Translations under genes and position numbers: made by a program | Shown here: in pieces, positions 1 through 4,967 of the stretch | Position numbering within the stretch: position 1 is the stretch's first letter | Layout: each line of letters starts with the position of its first letter | The notes under the pieces: model-generated | Told to the model about the DNA's origin: nothing | Database searches by the model: none | What the model saw: the letters and a program-made list of their open reading frames with translations, nothing else | Assembly: GCA_026395455.1 (NCBI GenBank) | Contig: JAPLYR010000093.1 | Location: 9,322 to 14,547 of the forward strand | Source of the DNA: Candidatus Roizmanbacteria bacterium | Lineage (GTDB): Bacteria > Patescibacteriota > Microgenomatia > UBA1406 > GWC2-37-13 | Reading direction: 5' to 3' | DNA length: 5,226 nucleotides

Positions 1-887
1 GGGGAGAAACATGCCAAGGGATTTATCTTGAGTATAAAAATATTATTGACTCAATGAGAGTTAAACTTCCATTCGGTATTGCTCAAGTGGGAAAAGCATT
101 TAGAAATGAAATCATCGCAAAACAATTTATTTTTAGAACAAGAGAATTTGAGCAAATGGAAATGCAGTATTTCCTTCACCCAGATGATATGGATAGTAAG
201 TTTGAATACTGGAAGAATGAACGTATGAACTGGTATATTTCCACCTTAGGAATTAGTGCTGATAAGCTTCGTTTTAAAAAGCATGAAAAACTTGCCCATT
301 ATGCTAAAGCTGCATTTGATATTGAATATAACTATTCATGTTTAGGAAAATTTGCTGAGGTAGAAGGAATTCACCAGCGAGGGGACTGGGATTTATCTCG
401 ACATGCACAGTTCTCTGGAGTTAAACTTGATTATTTTGACCAAGCTCGTAACCTGCGATTTGTCCCTCACATCATGGAAACATCAGTAGGATTAAATAGA
501 TTGGTTTTGATGATTTTAGATCAAGCACTTCATACAGAAAAACTTGAGAATGGTAAAACCAGAACTGTTCTCAGCATCAAACCATCTCTTGCACCTGTAA
601 AAGTTGCAATTTTTCCACTTCAGAAAGATGAGAAACTGCAAAAAGTTGCTGAAAAGCTTTATGATACTGTTAAAATGTCACTTGTCACTGAATTTGATGA
701 TGCAGGTAATATTGGGAAGATGTACCGAAGACAGGATGAAATTGGAACTCCATACTGTATTACCGTTGACTACCAAACATTGGAAGATAACACAGTAACG
801 ATTCGTGAACGCGACACAATGAAGCAAGAACGAATATCTTTAGATAGCGTGAATGAAGTTATAACGAAACGCATTATTAATTCATAA
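1..887 (+). CDS. glyS: Glycyl-tRNA synthetase, alpha2 type (5'-truncated, C-terminal part)
   Basis: Class II aminoacyl-tRNA synthetase that charges tRNA-Gly with glycine in the cytoplasm. The reading frame is open from base 3 and runs in from outside the window; the ATG at 54 is internal, because upstream residues GETCQGIYLEYKNIIDS match the conserved region just before motif 2. Visible landmarks: motif 2 around GKAFRNEI followed by REFEQMEMQYF; the EGIHQRGDWDLSRH segment of the glycine-binding core; motif 3 as ETSVGLNRLVL, with Asn where Asp or Gly is common; then a C-terminal anticodon-binding domain from about LAPVKVAIFPLQ to the end, including the GKMYRRQDEIGTPYCITVD signature. The single chain with its own anticodon domain marks the alpha2 form, not the alpha2beta2 glyQ/glyS form. 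About 294 residues are visible; the N-terminal catalytic part is missing only because of the window edge. The stop codon overlaps a possible promoter for the next gene. Confidence 0.96.
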   Translation, partial: GETCQGIYLEYKNIIDSMRVKLPFGIAQVGKAFRNEIIAKQFIFRTREFEQMEMQYFLHPDDMDSKFEYWKNERMNWYISTLGISADKLRFKKHEKLAHYAKAAFDIEYNYSCLGKFAEVEGIHQRGDWDLSRHAQFSGVKLDYFDQARNLRFVPHIMETSVGLNRLVLMILDQALHTEKLENGKTRTVLSIKPSLAPVKVAIFPLQKDEKLQKVAEKLYDTVKMSLVTEFDDAGNIGKMYRRQDEIGTPYCITVDYQTLEDNTVTIRERDTMKQERISLDSVNEVITKRIINS

Positions 888-888
888 T
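883..888 (+). promoter_or_regulatory. Candidate -10 box (CATAAT) for a leaderless mRNA of the 895 gene
   Basis: CATAAT contains the glyS stop codon and ends 6 nt before the ATG at 895, so transcription would start at or beside the ATG. There is no Shine-Dalgarno in the T-rich 889-894 spacer. A weak -35-like TTATAA lies at 859-864 with an 18-bp spacer. Short AT-rich hexamers are common in this DNA, so the support comes mainly from the matching arrangement at 4300-4305. Confidence 0.4.
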
Positions 889-894
889 TTTTCT

Positions 895-1347
895 ATGAAA
901 AAAAATATGATTTTGCTTGTGGTGGGAGTACTCGTATTAGCAGGTATTGGATTAGCCATTTTCTTTTCTCAACAAAAACCAAAAGTAGTTGAACAACCAC
1001 AAAAAAAAGAAGAAGTTGGGGCAATTCCTACAGTTGATGCATCCACAACGGTTACATTAACCTCTTTACAAGGTAATAAGGAGATAGTACTCAAGAGTTC
1101 CAGTGTTCCCAATGGAACAACCTCAGTAGACTACGAGCTTTCTTATGACACAAAAGGTCAAGGAAAACAAGGAGTTATCGGAACAATATCTTCCATTAGT
1201 GGAAATAGTTTTGAGAAACAGATGACATTGGGGACTTGTTCATCAGGTCGTTGTGTATATCATGAAGTTGTTGGAGCGATACAGGTAACATTAAAATTTA
1301 CAGGAGAATACGGGGAGAAAGTTTTGTCTAAGGAATTCACTTTATAA
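895..1347 (+). CDS. Membrane-anchored extracytoplasmic protein with a CX4C motif, function unknown
   Basis: A 150-residue protein that I do not recognise as a named family. Residues 1-4 are basic, 5-24 form one hydrophobic helix (MILLVVGVLVLAGIGLAIFF), and 25-50 are a Lys/Gln/Pro-rich linker. Residues about 50-150 form a Thr/Ser/Gly-rich domain of alternating polar and hydrophobic stretches that suggests a beta-sandwich. There is no clear signal-peptidase site, so it is probably held by an uncleaved N-terminal helix with the domain outside. The only two cysteines, C115 and C120 in TCSSGRCVYH, are spaced CX4C and could form a disulfide or bind metal. The start is the first ATG, 7 nt after the glyS stop, with no Shine-Dalgarno. 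Neighbours (tRNA synthetase, ribosomal protein) do not indicate function. The membrane anchor is a confident reading; the fold is inference. Confidence 0.8.
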   Translation: MKKNMILLVVGVLVLAGIGLAIFFSQQKPKVVEQPQKKEEVGAIPTVDASTTVTLTSLQGNKEIVLKSSSVPNGTTSVDYELSYDTKGQGKQGVIGTISSISGNSFEKQMTLGTCSSGRCVYHEVVGAIQVTLKFTGEYGEKVLSKEFTL

Positions 1348-1386
1348 GAGTCTACTTCTTAGCGTTATGCTTAGATAATATGTCTC

Positions 1387-1416
1387 TTGTTTAAGGGTGC
1401 AAAATTAGGATATACT
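1387..1416 (+). promoter_or_regulatory. Predicted sigma70-type promoter for the rpsT-pilN-pilO operon
   Basis: The -35-like TTGTTT at 1387-1392 and the -10 TATACT at 1411-1416 are separated by 18 bp. TATACT matches TATAAT at 5 of 6 positions; the -35 matches at 3 of 6. The start would fall near 1423, giving a leader of about 33 nt that holds the strong Shine-Dalgarno. It lies in the only intergenic region over 100 bp in the window. A second AT-rich hexamer, GATAAT at 1374-1379, has no good -35 partner. Confidence 0.55.
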
Positions 1417-1437
1417 GTTATTAGTGATACAAATGAA

Positions 1438-1448
1438 AAGGGGGTGAT
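1438..1448 (+). promoter_or_regulatory. Very strong Shine-Dalgarno that decides the rpsT start
   Basis: AAGGGGGTGAT matches the anti-Shine-Dalgarno complement AAGGAGGTGAT at 10 of 11 positions and sits 7 nt before the ATG at 1456. It is the best ribosome binding site in the window. It places the start at 1456 and not at the in-frame TTG at 1387, which lies in the promoter. Confidence 0.85.
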
Positions 1449-1455
1449 TATTCAT

Positions 1456-1707
1456 ATGCCAAACATACAATCTGCAAAAAAGAAAATGCGCAAAGATGTA
1501 ACAAGAACAAAAAGCAATGCCGTGTATTTACACGCAATCGAAAATGCAATCAAAGGACTTTTTAAACTGAAAGGAGAAAAAGATGATGCAAAAGTTCGTA
1601 AAACAGTTTCTCTTATAGATAAAGCTGCAAAACGAAAAGTGTTTCACAAAAACAAAGCATCACGTCTTAAATCTCGCATTACTAAGTTGGGTTCAAAGAA
1701 GAAATGA
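1456..1707 (+). CDS. rpsT: 30S ribosomal protein S20
   Basis: Primary 16S rRNA-binding protein of the small ribosomal subunit. The 83-residue product has the usual S20 length and features: an N-terminus MPNIQSAKKKMRKD, the TRTKSNAVYLHAIENAIK helix region, a central acidic-basic stretch, and the C-terminal basic region KRKVFHKNKASRLKSRITKLGSKKK. Lysine and arginine are abundant throughout, and an all-helical fold is expected. The start is set by the family's MPNI-type N-terminus and the strong Shine-Dalgarno 7 nt upstream; an in-frame TTG at 1387 would add 23 residues atypical of S20. The TGA stop overlaps the pilN ATG (ATGA), so pilN translation is probably coupled to S20 translation. In Escherichia coli S20 is autoregulated at translation; whether that occurs here cannot be told from the sequence. 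Confidence 0.96.
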   Translation: MPNIQSAKKKMRKDVTRTKSNAVYLHAIENAIKGLFKLKGEKDDAKVRKTVSLIDKAAKRKVFHKNKASRLKSRITKLGSKKK

Positions 1708-2240
1708 AATACAAAATCAATCTTCTCCCAGAAAAAGAGCGAGATCTTTTAGATAAGGGTATATATTTCGTACTGCATTATTTGCGGTATGTACTTGTTA
1801 TTACTCAAATAGTCGTTATCTCTGTCTTTTTTTACCGTTTCAAAATCGATCAAGAAATTATCGATTTAAAAGATGAACTGCAACAGAAACAAGAAATTGT
1901 TGCGGTATCTGATCCGCTCTTAAAACAGGCAGAGATAGTCGATCTAAAAACAAAGCAAATACGCGAAATATTAGTGGATCAAGCCAAATTTTCAGAATCA
2001 TTTACTTATTTTTTAGAGACGTTCCCACTTCATTTAACCATTAAACGACTTGATGTGCGTGCAGGCATCTATAAATTTGACGCAACCACCTCAGACCCTG
2101 AAACAATACGGTCATATATGGCGCGTCTCAAACAAGATAAAAGATTTAAAGAGATAACCTTAGGAAGTATTAAACGAGATGGTATTGAGTTTTTTGTTCC
2201 TATTATTTTATCTGATTTTCAATTATATAAAGGAAAATAA
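1704..2240 (+). CDS. pilN: PilN-like type IV pilus inner-membrane assembly protein
   Basis: Predicted component of the inner-membrane alignment complex of a type IV pilus, where PilN's cytoplasmic tail binds PilM and its extracytoplasmic part pairs with PilO. The 178-residue protein begins MKYKINLLPEKERDLL; the INLLP motif at residues 5-9 is the hallmark PilM-binding tail. A membrane helix covers about 29-46 (YVLVITQIVVISVFFYRF), a heptad-like coiled coil rich in Glu, Lys, Gln and Leu about 47-95, and a compact alpha/beta domain, probably ferredoxin-like, about 100-178. The start ATG overlaps the rpsT stop (ATGA) and has only a weak purine run, GAAGAA, before it, consistent with coupling. Its last 62 nt overlap pilO. 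No pilM precedes it in the window, which is unlike the common pilM-N-O order. Family assignment rests on motif, topology and the following pilO. Confidence 0.8.
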   Translation: MKYKINLLPEKERDLLDKGIYFVLHYLRYVLVITQIVVISVFFYRFKIDQEIIDLKDELQQKQEIVAVSDPLLKQAEIVDLKTKQIREILVDQAKFSESFTYFLETFPLHLTIKRLDVRAGIYKFDATTSDPETIRSYMARLKQDKRFKEITLGSIKRDGIEFFVPIILSDFQLYKGK

Positions 2241-2781
2241 TGAACAAACTGATTATAGTTATACGATATTATTTTTTATATCGTTCGCCTTTTTTACTTT
2301 TTTTGTCATTCGTCCCAATATTCTCACTATTCTTTCTCTGCAGGAGGAGGCTGGTAAATTACACATCCTTGATTCAGGATACGAAAATGTTATCAACAAA
2401 ATCGTGAATATTCAGTCGTTTTTACAGGAGAATGGACAAGATCTTTATTTGCTTGATGAGGCACTTCCTACATTACCTAAGATTAACAAGCTCGTTCTTG
2501 ATTCACAATTTTCAGCTTCAAGCTCTGGAATGAACTTATCAGCGATGTCTATTAATCAGGTAGACTTAAGAGATACTCAGAAAAGAAAAACTAGAAGAAA
2601 AATAATTATTACTCTTGATGGAGCGGCTGACTTTATTCAAAGTAAAGAATTTATAACACAAATCATGAATGATAGAAGATTAAAGATGATACAACAAATT
2701 ACATTTGACCAAGATGAAAAAAAAGGGTCAATGAGTGGAAGTCTCAAATTAATGTTAGAAGTTGAAGGATACTATCTGTGA
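2179..2781 (+). CDS. pilO: PilO-like type IV pilus assembly protein (start uncertain)
   Basis: Predicted partner of PilN in the pilus alignment complex. From the ATG at 2179 it has 200 residues: a hydrophobic stretch 1-14, a short polar segment 15-28, a membrane helix about 29-44 ending FVIRPNILTI, a coiled coil about 50-85, the PilO-like LLDEALPTLP at about 90-99, and a C-terminal alpha/beta domain to 200. The segment YSYT, helix, IRPNILTILSLQ resembles CPR PilO proteins as I remember them. The upstream stop in this frame is at 2161, so the coding start must lie inside pilN. The ATG at 2179 has AGGAAG at 2162-2167, with a rather long spacing of 11 nt. No in-frame ATG follows before the helix, although a TTG lies at 2185. 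A better-placed ATG at 2240 is in another frame. Function is fairly secure; the N-terminus is not. Confidence 0.75.
   Translation: MVLSFLFLLFYLIFNYIKENNEQTDYSYTILFFISFAFFTFFVIRPNILTILSLQEEAGKLHILDSGYENVINKIVNIQSFLQENGQDLYLLDEALPTLPKINKLVLDSQFSASSSGMNLSAMSINQVDLRDTQKRKTRRKIIITLDGAADFIQSKEFITQIMNDRRLKMIQQITFDQDEKKGSMSGSLKLMLEVEGYYL
2240..2407 (+). other. Alternative-frame ORF with good start signals over the pilO N-terminus
   Basis: The ATG at 2240 shares its A with the pilN stop (TAATG) and follows AAGGA at 2230-2234 by 5 nt, a better start signal than that of pilO. It opens a 55-codon frame beginning MNKLIIVIRYYFLYRSPFLL, hydrophobic to about residue 34, and ending at TGA 2405-2407. At 2272-2278 this frame contains T TTT TTA, in the correct phase for -1 slippage; slippage would join the pilO frame inside its membrane helix at ISFAFFTFF. 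It may be a chance ORF in AT-rich DNA, a small membrane peptide, or the real pilO start with a frameshift, programmed or caused by a sequence error. Not called as a gene. Confidence 0.3.
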
Positions 2782-2963
2782 AAGGCAAAGAATTGTTAGT
2801 GCTATCGCTGGGAGTTTTTTTGACTATTATTGCATGGATGATGTTGGATATCTATCACATTCAAACAAAAATCAACGAACAAATAAATATCAAACCAGCC
2901 CAAGTTCCAAACTATATAATGGACAAGACAATTATTGATGTATTAAAACAAAAAAAGGAATAA
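2778..2963 (+). CDS. Small single-pass membrane protein of the pilus operon, function unknown
   Basis: A 61-residue product starting at a GTG that overlaps the pilO TGA stop (GTGA), with AAGGA at 2765-2769 spaced 8 nt upstream, so initiation is well supported. Residues 1-5 are basic/polar, about 6-24 form a membrane helix (LLVLSLGVFLTIIAWMMLD), and 25-61 are a polar tail (HIQTKINEQINIKPAQVPN and a Lys-rich end). There is no cleavage site or lipobox. By the positive-inside rule the short N-terminus is cytoplasmic and the tail external. It sits where pilP follows pilO in proteobacterial operons, but it has no lipoprotein signal and is far shorter than PilP, so I do not call it PilP. A small accessory subunit contacting PilN/PilO is a reasonable inference. 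Confidence 0.72.
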   Translation: MKGKELLVLSLGVFLTIIAWMMLDIYHIQTKINEQINIKPAQVPNYIMDKTIIDVLKQKKE

Positions 2964-2966
2964 TAT

Positions 2967-4286
2967 ATGGCATATAGCGCTCTCTTTATTAAGAAAGGTC
3001 AGAATGCCCTGAAAATATTAGGGGCGGTTTCTCTCATAACATTTGTTGTGGGAATATCTATTTTTGTCAAGCAAATAGGGAAGCAAAATGGCTGGCAAAA
3101 AGTAACTGGCATCGACAAATTGTACGTAGTAAATAGAACTTCGCATGGATTTGAAGTTGTTTGGTCCACAAAAAAACCTGCTACAGAAGATCAATGGGTA
3201 GAGGTAGGAACAGGTAAAGAATCCTATCCAATCATGAGTAAATTTGATACGAGTGGTGGCGTATATCATGCAACAATTGAAGGATTAAAACCTGATACAA
3301 CCTATTATTTTCGGGTAAGAGTTGGGACTAAAACATATATTTTACCTTCATTGAACTCAAAAATAGTACACACTCCAAAAGCAGTTGTGGAAAAGCCAAT
3401 ATCGCCAGCATATGGTAAAGTTGCATTGCCATCCACAAGACCATATGGTAATGGATTGCTTATCTATGAAATTGATGGGTTTTATCCACTAGCTGTGGTT
3501 ACCAAGGAAACAGGGGAATGGCTTATGCCCTTGAATGGACTAGTTGAAAAAAAGAGTGATTCAGTTGTATCTGTAAACGATACTAATCAGGTATCGATAA
3601 AACTATTTTCATATCCAGAAGGAAATGTTCGGACAATTGTTGGGCAGACTCGTCCCTTAAAACAAACAATCATTGCAGGAAGTTCTATCCATATTGCTCA
3701 AGCCGCTCAGACAGCAGGTGAGTCGGTTCTCGGAACATACACTCAGAGCTCAACACAAAAGACGAATGAAACTCTAAGCGTGGTTTACCCAAAAGAAAAC
3801 GCCCTCATTCCTGGAAATACACCACTTATCAGAGGCACAGCCAAAGCTGGAAAAGATGTGAATGTTCTTATTCAAGGTCCCACAAAACAATATAGCTATA
3901 GAACAACAGTAGATGAAATAGGTAATTGGCTCGTGCAGAATCCTCTCGTGCTAGAATCGGGTAAATATACTATTTTAGTGAATGAAGCTGGGACAGAAAA
4001 ATCACCGATAACTATCAAAAGGACATTTAGTATTATCAAAAGTGGTGAACAAGTCTTAGGAGTAGCAACAGGCTCACCAACTCTTATTCCCACCATGCCA
4101 CCCGTGGTGCCTACCTATGCCAATCCAACAACGAGTCCTGTCGTTACCACATATCCTACAACTATCGTCCCAACACGTTTTGTCCCAACAGCAACTCAAC
4201 CAGTAACTGGTGGAGGTATGTCGAGCTTTCTTTTTGGCTCTCTCTTCTTTATCATCGTGGGAGCTGGATTAGTTATTGCGTTTTAA
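2967..4286 (+). CDS. Surface protein with FN3-like and Ig-like domains, Pro/Thr stalk and two terminal membrane helices
   Basis: A 439-residue predicted cell-surface protein, not assigned to a named gene. N-terminal membrane helix about 15-34. Residues about 45-135 resemble a fibronectin type III domain (SHGFEVVWSTKKPATEDQWV and later IEGLKPDTTYYFRVRVG, the classic G-L-P-T-Y-Y-R pattern). About 147-240 is a second beta-domain (YGKV, then VTKETGEWLMPLNGL), like carboxypeptidase-regulatory or Ig-like repeats. About 270-356 is a bacterial Ig-like domain (YPKENALIPGNTPLIRGTA, then DEIGNWLVQ). A Pro/Thr/Val stalk spans about 369-414, and a C-terminal helix 421-439 follows PVTGGG. The motif GExVLGxxTxSxT occurs at 251 and 360. 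Start ATG at 2967 with AAGGA at 2955-2959, 7 nt spacing, 3 nt after the previous stop. The context suggests a pilus-associated or adhesive role, but no function is shown. Confidence 0.85.
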   Translation: MAYSALFIKKGQNALKILGAVSLITFVVGISIFVKQIGKQNGWQKVTGIDKLYVVNRTSHGFEVVWSTKKPATEDQWVEVGTGKESYPIMSKFDTSGGVYHATIEGLKPDTTYYFRVRVGTKTYILPSLNSKIVHTPKAVVEKPISPAYGKVALPSTRPYGNGLLIYEIDGFYPLAVVTKETGEWLMPLNGLVEKKSDSVVSVNDTNQVSIKLFSYPEGNVRTIVGQTRPLKQTIIAGSSIHIAQAAQTAGESVLGTYTQSSTQKTNETLSVVYPKENALIPGNTPLIRGTAKAGKDVNVLIQGPTKQYSYRTTVDEIGNWLVQNPLVLESGKYTILVNEAGTEKSPITIKRTFSIIKSGEQVLGVATGSPTLIPTMPPVVPTYANPTTSPVVTTYPTTIVPTRFVPTATQPVTGGGMSSFLFGSLFFIIVGAGLVIAF

Positions 4287-4305
4287 GATCTATTCTTGAT
4301 AGAAT
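4276..4305 (+). promoter_or_regulatory. Candidate promoter giving a leaderless mRNA for the 4312 gene
   Basis: TTGCGT at 4276-4281 and TAGAAT at 4300-4305 are 18 bp apart. TAGAAT matches TATAAT at 5 of 6 positions and ends 6 nt before the ATG at 4312, so the transcript would begin at about the start codon. The 25-bp gap after the preceding stop has no Shine-Dalgarno before 4312. The -35 matches at only 3 of 6 positions and overlaps the upstream gene's end. Confidence 0.5.
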
Positions 4306-4311
4306 GAAACT

Positions 4312-4965
4312 ATGGATGGATTTGTCGACTTCGTGGTTTCTATAAATAAAGTTGCACTATTAGCCTTTGTAGTTGTATTGGCTTTTCTTTTATTTGAAAT
4401 CAAAAAAATGATGGATGAAAAAAGAAAGAAAGAGAAGCCAGTAGTCCCACAATTTAACGATAAAATGCAACAAAAACCAGCAGCGGTAAATAGTACACCA
4501 CTTCCTGCCATTGTCCCGCTGAAAAAAAATGAAAAAACAGTCAATCCACTTCTTATGATAGCTATAGGAATTATTTCTTTAGTTGGTGTTGTTGTTATCA
4601 TGGTCGCCTCCTACAAGACAAGCGTTAATAAACAACGAACTGCGTCGATACCGATTGTAAGACAGATTCAATCCGCAGGGCTGAAAGTATATGACACCAA
4701 CTGGATGGAGATTGAAAAGAAGAAAAATGAAAAAGCAAAACCAGGCGAAAAATTATATATTGGACTTCTCACCATTGTTGAGTCTGATATTGACAGAGCT
4801 CGAATTAAGGTAAATGCGAATGATTGGCAAATCTCTGACATTACAACACTTTTTAATCCGAAATTAAAGGTGTATTATAGAGAGTATATTGTTGCAACGG
4901 GAACAGCCCAATTAAAAATTGATGCCCAGCTACACTCAGCAAGTGATGGGTGGTTGTCAGATTAG
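4312..4965 (+). CDS. Two-helix membrane protein with C-terminal extracytoplasmic domain, function unknown
   Basis: A 217-residue protein with no family I recognise. Helix 1 at about 13-29 (KVALLAFVVVLAFLLFE), a Lys-rich linker about 30-76 with a Pro/Gln stretch, helix 2 at about 79-100 (PLLMIAIGIISLVGVVVIMV), and a folded domain about 105-217. The positive charges of the linker predict N-terminus out, linker in, C-terminal domain out. That domain has amphipathic strands (LYIGLLTIVE, RARIKVNANDW, LKVYYREYIV, TAQLKIDAQLHS), suggesting a beta-rich fold. The ATG at 4312 gives a helix close to the N-terminus; an ATG at 4304 is in another frame and stops after 13 codons. No Shine-Dalgarno is present, only a -10-like box 6 nt upstream. 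The stop lies 2 nt before the next gene's ATG, so the two are probably co-translated. Position suggests a surface or pilus accessory role, which is inference. Confidence 0.8.
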   Translation: MDGFVDFVVSINKVALLAFVVVLAFLLFEIKKMMDEKRKKEKPVVPQFNDKMQQKPAAVNSTPLPAIVPLKKNEKTVNPLLMIAIGIISLVGVVVIMVASYKTSVNKQRTASIPIVRQIQSAGLKVYDTNWMEIEKKKNEKAKPGEKLYIGLLTIVESDIDRARIKVNANDWQISDITTLFNPKLKVYYREYIVATGTAQLKIDAQLHSASDGWLSD

Positions 4966-4967
4966 TC

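Noticed and set aside
54..56. ATG at 54 as the start of the glycyl-tRNA synthetase gene
   Set aside because: The frame is open to the window edge and residues upstream of it (ETCQGIYLEYKN) are conserved synthetase sequence.
604..798. 64-codon ORF inside glyS
   Set aside because: Shadow frame of the glycyl-tRNA synthetase anticodon-binding domain; the glyS frame is clearly the coding one.
1348..1386. Possible terminator after the 895 gene (AGCGTTATGCT)
   Set aside because: Only a 3-bp stem around a 5-nt loop and no following T run; CTTAG occurs as a direct repeat, not an inverted one.
1387..1455. In-frame TTG start extending rpsT by 23 residues
   Set aside because: The TTG lies in the predicted -35 element, has no Shine-Dalgarno, and the added residues are unlike S20. 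The ATG at 1456 has an excellent Shine-Dalgarno and the typical MPNI start.
1456..2781. Alternative genetic code with UGA as Gly (as in some CPR lineages)
   Set aside because: UGA ends rpsT and pilO exactly where the families end and where the next gene starts; reading through would join unrelated frames.
3018..3269. 83-codon minus-strand ORF
   Set aside because: Antisense to the membrane helix and FN3-like domain of the 439-aa protein; no start signals or recognisable protein features.
3896..4096. 66-codon minus-strand ORF
   Set aside because: Antisense to the Ig-like domain and start of the stalk; its hydrophobic look is a by-product of the opposite strand.
4304..4345. ATG at 4304 as an earlier start for the 4312 gene
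   Set aside because: It is in a different frame and reaches a stop after 13 codons.
4290..4601. 103-codon minus-strand ORF
   Set aside because: Antisense to the 217-aa membrane protein, whose topology and gene spacing are coherent; the Phe/Ser/Thr-rich composition comes from reading Lys-rich codons backwards.
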